A stretch of 8,989 nucleotides of DNA from positions 1-8,989 of the forward strand of contig CAJMOP010000080.1 in assembly GCA_905215115.1 (NCBI GenBank), given 5' to 3'. Positions 1 through 6,056 of the stretch are shown here, in pieces. Both the position numbers and the translations under genes were made by a program. Numbering within the stretch: position 1 is the stretch's first letter; each line of letters starts with the position of its first letter. The notes beneath the pieces were generated by a model that was not told where the DNA came from, searched no databases, and saw nothing but the letters and a program-made list of their open reading frames with translations. This DNA is from an uncultured bacterium (GTDB lineage Bacteria > Actinomycetota > Coriobacteriia > Coriobacteriales > Coriobacteriaceae).

Positions 1-306
1 GCTATTCTTCCGCCGCGCCTGGTTCCCGAGCTCGGCGCTGTCCGCGAGCACCTGCTGGCAGCCAAAGCCGATACCAGCTACGACCTTGCCGCAGCGCTCG
101 AGGGCGACGACCTTTGCCGCAGCCATGCCGCGTGGGCCGAGGACGTCTATGCCCGCCGCGCCGACGAGCTTACGGCGGACAACGCCATCGACATCCTGCA
201 CGAGGAGGTCGGCGTAGTGTTTGGCCACGTGCTCGACAACGCCGGCGTCTTTAAGTGGGACGAAGCCGGCCGCGCCGCCCAGCAGCGCTTTATCGACTCA
301 CTGTAA
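1..306 (+). CDS. galT: Galactose-1-phosphate uridylyltransferase (UDP-glucose--hexose-1-phosphate uridylyltransferase), C-terminal part, 5' truncated by window
   Basis: An open frame enters at base 1 and ends in TAA at 304-306, followed at once by TGA, leaving 101 residues of a C-terminus. The text resembles the end of the Firmicutes-type (class 2, about 500 residues) GalT: a start like AILPPRLVPEL, a mid-part with HAAWAEDVY, and a tail with VGVVFGHVLDNAGVFKWDEAG and a final RFIDSL. In that family this tail reads roughly KVLEHAGVYKRTEEG. GalT swaps UMP between UDP-glucose and galactose 1-phosphate in the Leloir pathway, in the cytoplasm. The catalytic part lies outside the window, so activity cannot be judged. 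It is transcribed towards the lac block and stops at the terminator just downstream. The assignment rests on remembered family similarity, not on a search. Confidence 0.8.
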   Translation, partial: AILPPRLVPELGAVREHLLAAKADTSYDLAAALEGDDLCRSHAAWAEDVYARRADELTADNAIDILHEEVGVVFGHVLDNAGVFKWDEAGRAAQQRFIDSL

Positions 307-352
307 TGATCCCTTGGGGACGGAGGAAAACGGACTATTTCGTCTTCAAGAC

Positions 353-393
353 AACGGCGCCCGCCGGCAACATCGCCGACGGGCGCCGTTTTT
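353..393 (+). terminator. Intrinsic terminator of galT
   Basis: A perfect 11-bp GC-rich stem (AACGGCGCCCG at 353-363 with CGGGCGCCGTT at 380-390) carries an inner 4-bp stem (365-368 with 375-378) and a six-base loop. A run of five T follows at 389-393. It sits 46 bases after the galT stop, in the right orientation to end that transcript. Confidence 0.9.
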
Positions 394-399
394 GAGTGT

Positions 400-460
400 A
401 GTCATTGGGGACGTTCTTAAACGACTAGTCAAACAAGAACGTCCCCAACAACTAATGACT
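400..460. repeat. REP-like palindrome with GGGGACGTTC core
   Basis: TTGGGGACGTTCTT at 405-418 is matched by its exact reverse complement at 435-448. The outer bases AGTCATT (400-406) and AATGACT (454-460) also pair, with a few unpaired bases between. The loop contains the palindrome GACTAGTC (423-430). Related GGGGAC-type text occurs at 314-323 and, inverted, at 5509-5519. This form, a short intergenic palindrome with GTCCCC arms, resembles the REP-like elements mobilised by RAYT/IS200-type Y1 transposases, but no transposase is in the window. Confidence 0.65.
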
Positions 461-464
461 CGAG

Positions 465-522
465 CGTGGAAAATCCCCCACTTTGAACTCGTATGGGCAC
501 CAAAAGCGGGAGATTATCCACG
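465..522. repeat. Imperfect inverted repeat between galT and lacC
   Basis: The 15-base arms 465-479 (CGTGGAAAATCCCCC) and 508-522 (GGGAGATTATCCACG) pair at 13 of 15 positions, with a 28-base loop. It lies 26 bases beyond the lacC stop. There is no T-run after the stem on the minus strand, so it is not a textbook terminator, though it could slow or end the lacC transcript. It may equally be a second unit of the REP-like block beside it. Confidence 0.5.
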
Positions 523-547
523 ATCATTCTATTAGGAGTCGCAACCG

Positions 548-1483
548 CTACAACTCTACGACCTCAACGTTGCTGTAGATCTCGTCCCAGCGGTCCATGA
601 TCAGGTGGCCGGTCTTGGGATCCATGGCGTTGAGCTTACCGCAGGTATTGGCGGTCTTGAGCACCGTGACGTCGTCGGCACCAGCAGCAATGGCATGCGC
701 AAAACCGGCGATGGTCGAGTCGCCGGAACCCGTTGCGTTCACAGCCGCAATCGCGGGCGTCTTGGCGCGGAACGCGCGACCCTCATGGAAGCCCACCGAA
801 CCGGCAGCGCCCATCGAAACGACAACCCAGGGAATACCGGCAAAGCGGCCATCGGCGGCAAGCGCCTCGCGCAGGGCATCGACATCATCGGTCGTAAAGG
901 ACGTACCCAGTAGGCCGTTAATCTCGGTCAGGTTGGGCTTTACGAGCTCGGGCTTAGCGTCGGACTCCAGCGCTGCCTCCAGCGATGCACCCGAGGTGTC
1001 GAGCAGCACCTTGGCGCCCGCCTCCTCGGCGATCTTGACGAGCTCGGCATAGTAGCCGGCATCGACGCCACGCGGCAGCGAGCCCGAAAGCGTCACAACG
1101 TCCGCCTTCGCCGCGAGCTCGGCGAACTTGGCCGTAAAGGCCTCGAGCTCGGCCGGGGCGATCTGCGGGCCGCTCTCCAGCAGCTCGGTCTGATTACCCT
1201 CGTGCAGAATATTCAGGCAAATGCGCGTCTCACCGGCGATGGGCACAAAGTCGTTCTTGACGCCGTCGGCATCCATAAGCTCGGCCATATAGGCACCCAT
1301 GTGGCCGCCAAGCAGACCAGTCGCGAGCACGTCGTCTCCCAGTTGCAGCAGCACACGGCTCACGTTGAGGCCCTTGCCGCCAGCGGTCTTTTCGGGCGTG
1401 ACGCGGTTAACGTCGTCAATGATCAGCTTGTCGAGCTGATAGCGCGTATCAATCGACGGGTTCATGGTGACGGTCAGAATCAT
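548..1483 (-). CDS. lacC: Tagatose-6-phosphate kinase LacC
   Basis: The 311-residue product is a PfkB-family sugar kinase and is close to the usual LacC length of about 310. It phosphorylates D-tagatose 6-phosphate with ATP to tagatose 1,6-bisphosphate. Visible signatures are MILTVTMNPSID at the N-terminus, TAGGKGLNVSRVL (33-45, substrate binding), SGSLPRG (133-139) and NATGSGDSTIAGFA (249-262) with the presumed catalytic base Asp255. GSGDS instead of the usual GAGDS is normal for LacC. The frame is open to 1525, but ATG at 1483 is preferred: AGGAG stands six bases before it and the protein then begins as the family does. It is the last gene of the lacA-lacB-lacX-lacC run, 53 bases after lacX. 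1-phosphofructokinase is the alternative in this family, but the isomerase neighbours favour LacC. Confidence 0.93.
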   Translation of the reverse strand: MILTVTMNPSIDTRYQLDKLIIDDVNRVTPEKTAGGKGLNVSRVLLQLGDDVLATGLLGGHMGAYMAELMDADGVKNDFVPIAGETRICLNILHEGNQTELLESGPQIAPAELEAFTAKFAELAAKADVVTLSGSLPRGVDAGYYAELVKIAEEAGAKVLLDTSGASLEAALESDAKPELVKPNLTEINGLLGTSFTTDDVDALREALAADGRFAGIPWVVVSMGAAGSVGFHEGRAFRAKTPAIAAVNATGSGDSTIAGFAHAIAAGADDVTVLKTANTCGKLNAMDPKTGHLIMDRWDEIYSNVEVVEL

Positions 1484-1536
1484 ATTGAACTCCTGTTCCG
1501 GGGCGGCATGACCCGCCCCAAACATACGATAACTCG

Positions 1537-2418
1537 TTAAAGGATCTCGATCTCAAAACCGCGAATGACGGTCTCCCCCGGCTTGGCAACCAGGCAGCCA
1601 CGCTTGTGCTCCAGAATATCGTCCTCATCGGAGCAGGTAGACAGGCCGCCCCACGGTTCCACGGCCACAAAGTCACCCTCGGGCTTGCTCCACACAATCA
1701 GGTATGGCATATCGGGGAACGTCAGGCGCACGCCCTTGTCCTCGGTTTTCTTGGTCAGCGTAACCACGCGGCTCTCGAGCACGTCAAAGATGGTCTCCGC
1801 GAAGTCGAAGAGTTCGTGGGCAAGCGGCAGGTTCTGGTCGATCATGGGGTTCTTACTGCGATGCTCAACATCAATCAGGCCCGTCGAGGGAACGGCAGTA
1901 CAGAGCTCGGCGGCCTCACGCTGATCAAAACGAAGCTCATAGTCGTCATAGGACTCGTCCTCGTCGAGCGGGCACTTAAAGCCGGGGTGGCCACCCACAA
2001 AGAACGGCATGTCCTCGGTGCCCTCATTGGTCACCTCGTACGACACGGCCACCTTTGCCGCATCGATCGTGTAACGAGCAACGATCTTAAACGGATACGG
2101 GTACTGCTCGAGCAGCTCGGCATGGTCGGCAGAGCTTAGGCCCAGTGCAACCATGTTGTCGCTCTGTTCCTCGAGCTTCCACTCCTGTTTGCGCGCAAAG
2201 CCGTGGCGGGCGAGCCTAACCTCGCGGCCGCCCATGGTCATTGCGTGACCGTCGCGAAGGCCGCCGCAGATCGGGAAACAAATGGGTGCCTGGCCCGACC
2301 AGACCGCCGGGTCACCCTGCCACAGGTACTCACGGCCGTTGGCCGCAATAGAAGTGAACGATCCGCCAGCCGTGCTCAGTGCTACGCGGATAGAACCGTT
2401 ATCAAGAACAAACTCCAT
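1537..2418 (-). CDS. lacX: Aldose 1-epimerase family protein, LacX type
   Basis: A 293-residue galactose-mutarotase-like protein. The expected catalytic residues are present: His72 in LARHGF, His144 in GGHPGFKCP and the base Glu254 in AVEPWGG. The family interconverts alpha and beta anomers of hexoses. LacX is the member that travels with lac tagatose-pathway operons, and its exact substrate (free sugar or sugar phosphate) is unsettled. ATG at 2418 is chosen over the upstream ATG at 2451 because GGGAAGG lies five bases before it and the protein then starts MEFVLDNGSI, typical of the family. It follows lacB after an unusually long 374-base gap holding a large palindrome, and precedes lacC by 53 bases. 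No signal peptide is seen, so it should be cytoplasmic. Confidence 0.88.
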   Translation of the reverse strand: MEFVLDNGSIRVALSTAGGSFTSIAANGREYLWQGDPAVWSGQAPICFPICGGLRDGHAMTMGGREVRLARHGFARKQEWKLEEQSDNMVALGLSSADHAELLEQYPYPFKIVARYTIDAAKVAVSYEVTNEGTEDMPFFVGGHPGFKCPLDEDESYDDYELRFDQREAAELCTAVPSTGLIDVEHRSKNPMIDQNLPLAHELFDFAETIFDVLESRVVTLTKKTEDKGVRLTFPDMPYLIVWSKPEGDFVAVEPWGGLSTCSDEDDILEHKRGCLVAKPGETVIRGFEIEIL

Positions 2419-2645
2419 AGGAGCCTTCCCTTTCTTACGACAGCCCGCCAAGTCAGTGGGGCTGATAGAAAACCGGCCCGCGCCCCCTCACAGAAACGCG
2501 AGCCGTCAATTGAAAAGCTGCAGAATGCCGGGGGCCGCCAAAACGAAGCACTCAAGCCAAGCAAGCAAACGTGTTATCGGAGCAACTTGCCATACCAGAA
2601 CGCTTCGCAACAACAGCGGTAACCCCACAGGTCACTCAGACATCA

Positions 2646-2750
2646 GCGAGAAGCCAGCTGGCGAGGCAAGGTGCCGTGAAGCGAGACGGCATTGACCTTC
2701 TGGTCATGCCGTCGAAGCTGAGCGGCAGATTGCCCGCCAGATGGCTTCGC
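2646..2750. repeat. Large imperfect palindrome (about 105 bp) in the lacB-lacX gap
   Basis: Arm 2646-2697 and arm 2702-2750 are reverse complements of each other at roughly 80 percent of positions with a few one- or two-base bulges, around a four-base loop TTCT (2698-2701). The best-paired part is next to the loop: GACGGCATTGACC (2685-2697) with GGTCATGCCGTC (2702-2713). Outer matching blocks include GCCAGCTGGC (2653-2662) against GCCAGATGGC (2736-2745). It could be a decayed mobile palindromic unit (MITE or REP type) or an RNA stem that affects expression of lacX-lacC relative to lacA-lacB. The rest of the 374-base gap (2419-2645) shows no ORF or signal I can support apart from the lacX ribosome binding site. 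Confidence 0.6.
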
Positions 2751-2763
2751 AGCGTCGACCGGT

Positions 2764-2785
2764 CCGGCGTTTGTTAAAACGCCGG
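2764..2785 (-). other. Hairpin directly after the lacB stop
   Basis: CCGGCGTTT (2764-2772) and AAACGCCGG (2777-2785) form a perfect 9-bp stem with a four-base loop. The hairpin starts seven bases past the lacB stop codon on the minus strand. No T-run follows, so it is a poor intrinsic terminator. A 3' stability or processing hairpin protecting the lacA-lacB part of the message is a possible role. Confidence 0.5.
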
Positions 2786-2792
2786 AACCCCC

Positions 2793-3317
2793 TTAGTCGT
2801 GATACTCGCCGCGGTCCCACTTCTCGAGGAACTCGTCAAAGAAGTGCGGGTCAGCCTGAGCCTCGGCGTCGGCCTTATTGCAGGCGTCGATCTTGGCAAT
2901 CAGGGCGTCGTGCTCGGGAGTCTTCTCGTAGGGCTCCTCCAGGAAGGCAAGCATGATATCGGCCATCAGGAACTCGCCGGTGATCTTGCCGCCAAAGCCC
3001 ACGATGTTGGCGTTGAGCTCGCGACGGGCATACAGGGCAGAGGTCATGTCGCGAACCAGGGCGCAGCGAGCGCCGGGAACCTTGTTGACGGCGTTGGTGA
3101 TGCCGATGCCGGTGCCGCACAGGGCCACGCCAAAGTCGGCCTTGCCGCTGGCAACAGCCTCGCCCACGGCCTTACCGTAGATGGGATAGTGCGTACGGGT
3201 GTGGCTGTAGGTGCCGCAGTCGAGCACCTTGTAGCCAGCCTGCTCCAGGCGGTCGGCCAGATAGATCTTCTCGTCCGTAACGATATGGTCGCAACCGATT
3301 GCGATGGTCTTCTTCAT
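2793..3317 (-). CDS. lacB: Galactose-6-phosphate isomerase subunit LacB
   Basis: The 174-residue protein (family about 171) belongs to the RpiB/LacAB sugar-phosphate isomerases. With LacA it forms the heteromeric enzyme that converts galactose 6-phosphate to tagatose 6-phosphate. It carries the catalytic features: GCDH near the N-terminus (Asp10, His11), RTHYPIYG (41-48) and ALCGTGIGITNAVNK (65-79) with the presumed catalytic Cys67, then CALVRD and a phosphate-binding C-terminal half. The ATG at 3317 follows AAAGGA with good spacing. It is the second gene of the run, 63 bases after lacA, so co-transcription with lacA is very likely. RpiB, a ribose-5-phosphate isomerase, is the only other reading. 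The LacB-type length and the paired LacA argue against it. Confidence 0.94.
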   Translation of the reverse strand: MKKTIAIGCDHIVTDEKIYLADRLEQAGYKVLDCGTYSHTRTHYPIYGKAVGEAVASGKADFGVALCGTGIGITNAVNKVPGARCALVRDMTSALYARRELNANIVGFGGKITGEFLMADIMLAFLEEPYEKTPEHDALIAKIDACNKADAEAQADPHFFDEFLEKWDRGEYHD

Positions 3318-3380
3318 CAGAACGTCCTTTCGTCTGAATTCACAAGTTGAGATAGAAGTTCGAGTTCTCGGTGGCTCTCG

Positions 3381-3809
3381 TTAGGCCATCTTGTTGAGCA
3401 TGTCGACACGGATCTGGTGACGGCCGCCGGCGTACTGGGCGCGCAGGAACTCGCGGGCGATCTTCTTGGCGACCTCGGTGCCCACAACGCCCGGGCCCAT
3501 GGTGACCATGCGCGAGCCGTTGTGCTCGCGGGTCATGTAGGCGGAACGCTCGTCGGAAATGTTGGCGACGACCATGCCCTTGATCTTGACGGCGGCCATA
3601 TAGGAGCCGACGCCGTACTTATCGAATGCGAAGCCCTGGGAATCCTTGTGCTCCAGCAGGTCCTTGGCAACGGCGGTCGCGGAATCGACAAAGTCCGCAG
3701 CAGGGGTCTCGGAATAGTCGACGACCTCGTGACCGTCAGCGATGAGCATCTCCTTGATGGACTCCTTCATCGACATACCGTCGGCATCGGAAGCGATTAC
3801 AACCCTCAT
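3381..3809 (-). CDS. lacA: Galactose-6-phosphate isomerase subunit LacA
   Basis: The 142-residue protein has the standard LacA length. It is homologous to LacB (RpiB fold) but lacks the active-site pair: Asp63 in FDKYGVG occupies the place of the LacB catalytic cysteine, and Ala9 stands where LacB has histidine. That is normal for LacA, which completes shared active sites in the LacA-LacB complex. Other landmarks are MRVVIASDADG at the start and MVVANISDERSAYMTREHNGS in the middle. The ATG at 3809 is preceded by AAGGAGG, the best ribosome binding site of the operon. It is the first gene after a 306-base gap that holds a terminator and repeated candidate operator motifs, so the lacABXC promoter should lie there. 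Confidence 0.94.
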   Translation of the reverse strand: MRVVIASDADGMSMKESIKEMLIADGHEVVDYSETPAADFVDSATAVAKDLLEHKDSQGFAFDKYGVGSYMAAVKIKGMVVANISDERSAYMTREHNGSRMVTMGPGVVGTEVAKKIAREFLRAQYAGGRHQIRVDMLNKMA

Positions 3810-3903
3810 GACATCCTCCTTGAGAGATACGCAGGTGCGTAGTTTCTGTTTGGAAGTGTTGAATCGCGCTCAGGTCCGGGCATCTGAATGTGCGGTTCTT
3901 CAC

Positions 3904-4009
3904 TGTTCATGTTTATTTGAACACATTCGAACATAGGTTGCAACCATTATTTGTTTACTTTGTTCTTTTTTGAACAAATACCGTTTACGGTTGATTGCCG
4001 ACCGTTTGA
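3904..4009. promoter_or_regulatory. Candidate regulatory region of lacABXC
   Basis: This AT-rich stretch lies 95-200 bases upstream of lacA. It contains ACCGTTTAC (3980-3988) and ACCGTTTGA (4001-4009), starting exactly 21 bp apart. It also holds a cluster of TGAACA/TGTTCA words: inverted pair TGTTCA (3904-3909) and TGAACA (3918-3923), CGAACA (3928-3933), and a 7-bp inverted repeat TTTGTTC (3959-3965) with GAACAAA (3972-3978). A further palindrome, GGTTGCAACC, lies at 3936-3945. No -10/-35 pair stands out clearly enough to call. Related ACCGTTC words occur upstream of lacF and lacE, suggesting a shared regulator. The rest of the gap between lacA and the membrane gene shows only the terminator and the lacA ribosome binding site. 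Confidence 0.5.
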
Positions 4010-4048
4010 GCCCGGCGCAGACGTAGCGACCATGTGTTCAACAAACAA

Positions 4049-4081
4049 AAGGGCGGCCGAGAACGTGTCTCGGCCGCCCTT
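4049..4081 (-). terminator. Intrinsic terminator of the membrane-protein gene
   Basis: A perfect 13-bp stem (AAGGGCGGCCGAG at 4049-4061 with its complement at 4069-4081) has a seven-base loop. On the minus strand it is followed by TTTTGTTTGTT. It begins 35 bases past the stop of the gene ending at 4116 and separates that gene from lacA. Confidence 0.9.
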
Positions 4082-4115
4082 CTTACGGTTGATCTTCCAA
4101 AGATCGCTTTGCCGC

Positions 4116-5129
4116 CTACTCAGACTGCCCGCTCTTCTTGGCATGTTTGGACGGAGCGCTCAGAAAACGTCCCGTTAAATAGTTCGCCGGGCCGGAAATA
4201 TCGATCCCCAGCAGCGTGTGCCCCAGCCACAGAAACGCCGCGAGCACCAGCAATGGAATAACGCACGAAGTCACAATCATCACGATGACGCCTTCGATCA
4301 GATCGGTCACCTGTTGCACAATCTCATCGGTCATCTGTTTGGCGCCGTTGGTCACCGACGCGACAAGACCCGAGGCACCGTCGGCAAGCTGCTCAAGCAC
4401 GTTCTTGGATTCTGTGGACTCGGACTTTTTCTTGCTCGTTTTGGAGCTATTGCCGTCTGCCGCACCCGCAGCGTCGGCCGCCTTTTGCTCGGCCGCTTCG
4501 ATGCTCACCCGATACGTCTCGTCGACCTTTTGCGACACCCATACGCTTGCAGGCACCAAGGCCATGCCGATCACGGCAACCACCAGCACGCGGGTCGCCA
4601 CGCGGCGCAGGACAGCGCTCGTGCTCCAGCGTCCGTGAATGCCAAGCGAGACCGCAAAGAGCACCAGCGCAAACGGGATTAAGATGCCCAAGCCAACCGA
4701 CCACAAAATCGTGAGCAAATATTTCTCTAGGTAGAGCACGGCAAGCACGATGCCCAAGTTACCCGAAAGCTGCGCGAGCTGCTCGGCAACCGGCGTTCCC
4801 GTATCACCCGGCAGCGCGGTAATGCCCGCAGACAGCGCCACGCACGAGGTCGTGAGCGCCAAAACGTTGCCCTTCTTTTGGTCGATGACCTCGATGGTGG
4901 AGTCCCATGTTTTGGTATCGGCAAAATGCGGACGAGCCACAAAGCCCGACAGCAGCGCCAGTACCACGAGTGCAACGATAAAGCCAATCTGCAGCTTTTT
5001 GTTTGCGCACACGACATCGGACAGGCTGGGCTGCAGCTCGGTTACCGTCGTGTGCTCGGTTATCTGGACAGGACGCCCATGAGCCATCTCGTGCGCGTCT
5101 CTTTTTTGTATTGACCCGTTATCCGGCAT
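4116..5129 (-). CDS. Uncharacterised multi-pass membrane protein
   Basis: I do not recognise a named family. The 337-residue protein begins with a polar stretch of about 45 residues. A transmembrane segment (46-65) is followed by a moderately hydrophobic stretch (88-105) containing ALSAGITALPGDTGTPVAEQ. Two closely spaced segments follow (about 124-140 and 142-163, around YLEKYLLTI), then one at 178-197. Next comes a charged, Ala/Ser/Lys-rich soluble region (about 200-275, coiled-coil-like with a low-complexity GNSSKTSKKKSESTESK part), a last hydrophobic segment (279-307) and a basic tail. I recall similar ITLLPGDTATPIAEKLADL text in unnamed Clostridia proteins, unchecked. The ATG at 5129 follows GAGGAGG at seven bases. 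It lies between lacF and lacA on the same strand but has its own terminator, so a lactose role is not implied. Confidence 0.85.
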   Translation of the reverse strand: MPDNGSIQKRDAHEMAHGRPVQITEHTTVTELQPSLSDVVCANKKLQIGFIVALVVLALLSGFVARPHFADTKTWDSTIEVIDQKKGNVLALTTSCVALSAGITALPGDTGTPVAEQLAQLSGNLGIVLAVLYLEKYLLTILWSVGLGILIPFALVLFAVSLGIHGRWSTSAVLRRVATRVLVVAVIGMALVPASVWVSQKVDETYRVSIEAAEQKAADAAGAADGNSSKTSKKKSESTESKNVLEQLADGASGLVASVTNGAKQMTDEIVQQVTDLIEGVIVMIVTSCVIPLLVLAAFLWLGHTLLGIDISGPANYLTGRFLSAPSKHAKKSGQSE

Positions 5130-5167
5130 TTGGATGCCTCCTCATTCCGGCCTGTATTGCGGTGGAA

Positions 5168-5173
5168 AGTATA
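5168..5173 (-). promoter_or_regulatory. Possible -10 box (TATACT) of the membrane-protein gene
   Basis: TATACT on the minus strand lies 38 bases before the ATG and is framed by GGTGG (5161-5165) and CCACC (5174-5178), a small inverted repeat that could be an operator. No convincing -35 box is found at the right distance. Confidence 0.3.
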
Positions 5174-5245
5174 CCCACCCATCGAAAAACCGAACGGGAG
5201 GGCGTGCAGAAGCTCCATAACGCTGCTAGTCGAATAGTGCCATTT

Positions 5246-5399
5246 CAAAACTATGCCGGTTTACTACGATAAAACCGATAGGACCGACCACATTTGCTAT
5301 TAGCAGAAAATGACAAGCTTTCTACCTGCGGCTTTGATAACGCTGTTCTTTCCATAGTTGAAAGAATGCGATTCATCGTAGTAAACCGGCATAGTTTTG
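5246..5399. mobile_element. 154-bp MITE-like element with perfect 25-bp inverted repeats
   Basis: Bases 5246-5270 and 5375-5399 are exact reverse complements over 25 bp, sharing the core CTATGCCGGTTTACTACGAT in the left arm. They enclose a 104-base centre. The centre holds no gene with a ribosome binding site: a 30-codon minus-strand frame (5300-5392) starts inside the right repeat and has no Shine-Dalgarno. I see no clear target-site duplication. The gap 5130-5593 otherwise contains the promoter side of the membrane gene, two GTCCC repeats and the lacF terminator. The form fits a non-autonomous transposable element or another dispersed palindromic repeat. A long-loop RNA structure is an alternative. 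Confidence 0.6.
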
Positions 5400-5481
5400 T
5401 AACCGACAGACCGAGTCGGCACCGCAGCAAACCTAATGACCCGGTTTCTTCCATCCTCAAAGGATCGAATGCATGGCAGGA

Positions 5482-5525
5482 GTGTCCCAAACTGCCGGCA
5501 GATAAGGAACGTCCCCAAGTGCCGG
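5482..5525. repeat. Degenerate direct repeat with GTCCC(C)AA core, REP-like
   Basis: GTGTCCCAAACTGCCGG (5482-5498) and ACGTCCCCAAGTGCCGG (5509-5525) match at 13 of 17 positions, 27 bp apart. The second copy, with GGAACGTCCCCAA, matches one arm of the REP-like palindrome at 435-448, 5 kb away at the other end of the leftward block. Confidence 0.5.
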
Positions 5526-5533
5526 GTAAACAG

Positions 5534-5566
5534 AAAAGCCCTGCCGCGGGTAGCGGCAGAGCTTTT
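5534..5566 (-). terminator. Intrinsic terminator of lacF
   Basis: CTGCCGC (5541-5547) pairs with GCGGCAG (5553-5559) around a five-base loop. The stem continues, after one mismatch, with AAAAGC (5534-5539) against GCTTTT (5561-5566). On the minus strand the stem ends in a T-rich stretch, TTTTCTGTTT. It lies 27 bases past the lacF stop. Confidence 0.85.
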
Positions 5567-5593
5567 GGAAGGGGACTTGGTTGTGAGAGCTCG

Positions 5594-5932
5594 TTAGGCG
5601 AGCTTAGCCTCGAGTGCGGCGATGCGCTTATAGGCATCGATGGTAAAGCGGGTCTGCTTCTCCAGGATCATGGTGGTCATGAGAGTGTCCTGAGCGTGAG
5701 CCATGATGAAGGTCATCTCCATCTCGCCGCCGCCGGCCTCCTGCGAAAGCAGCTTGGTCTGCGTGTCGTGGGCGCCGATAAGTGCATCGCTGGCATCCTT
5801 GTGCAGCTGCTCGGCCTTCTCAAAATCACCCTCGCGAGCAGCATCGAGCGCTGCAAGCAGATCGGTCTGGGCGTCGCCCGCGTATGCGACAATCTCAAAT
5901 CCAACCATCGAGATTTCTTCTTTGGTTGCCAT
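5594..5932 (-). CDS. lacF: Lactose-specific PTS enzyme IIA component
   Basis: The 112-residue, helix-rich protein belongs to the lactose/cellobiose PTS IIA family (usual length about 105), a cytoplasmic trimer. It takes phosphate from HPr and hands it to the IIB domain of LacE. The signature FIMAHAQDTLMT holds the phospho-accepting His79, and Asp82 corresponds to the metal-binding aspartate of the trimer. Its start MATKEEISMVGFEIVAYAGDA also fits the family. ATG at 5932 follows AAAGGA at about seven bases. It lies downstream of the repressor gene on the same strand after a 214-base gap with repeated candidate regulatory words. It ends at its own terminator, so it is probably a one-gene unit or a repressor-lacF pair. 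Cellobiose or chitobiose IIA is the alternative. The lac neighbours and LacE favour lactose. Confidence 0.9.
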   Translation of the reverse strand: MATKEEISMVGFEIVAYAGDAQTDLLAALDAAREGDFEKAEQLHKDASDALIGAHDTQTKLLSQEAGGGEMEMTFIMAHAQDTLMTTMILEKQTRFTIDAYKRIAALEAKLA

Positions 5933-6056
5933 ATTGCGTTCCTTTCACATATGAACCAACGGAGAGCATCGCGTCCGGGCATACGCGCTGCGCTGTGTAT
6001 GGCAGGAACATTAACATTCAAACAAAAAAGAACAGCGCAAAACGTAATTTCGAGCT

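Noticed and set aside
221..535. Plus-strand frame overlapping the galT end and the intergenic repeats
   Set aside because: It crosses the galT terminator and palindromes, has no Shine-Dalgarno and no recognisable content.
1606..2139. 177-codon plus-strand frame over lacX
   Set aside because: Antisense shadow of lacX, whose own frame has clear catalytic motifs.
2419..2792. A riboswitch or small RNA in the lacB-lacX gap
   Set aside because: No known riboswitch motif is recognised, and the palindrome alone does not support a specific class.
2799..3350. 183-codon plus-strand frame over lacB
   Set aside because: It is a mirror frame of lacB, with Gly/Ala/Val-rich low-information text and no start signal.
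5300..5518. Minus-strand 72-codon frame, including a 30-codon part starting in the inverted repeat
   Set aside because: No ribosome binding site at either start and the text is explained by the inverted-repeat element. I saw no known peptide.
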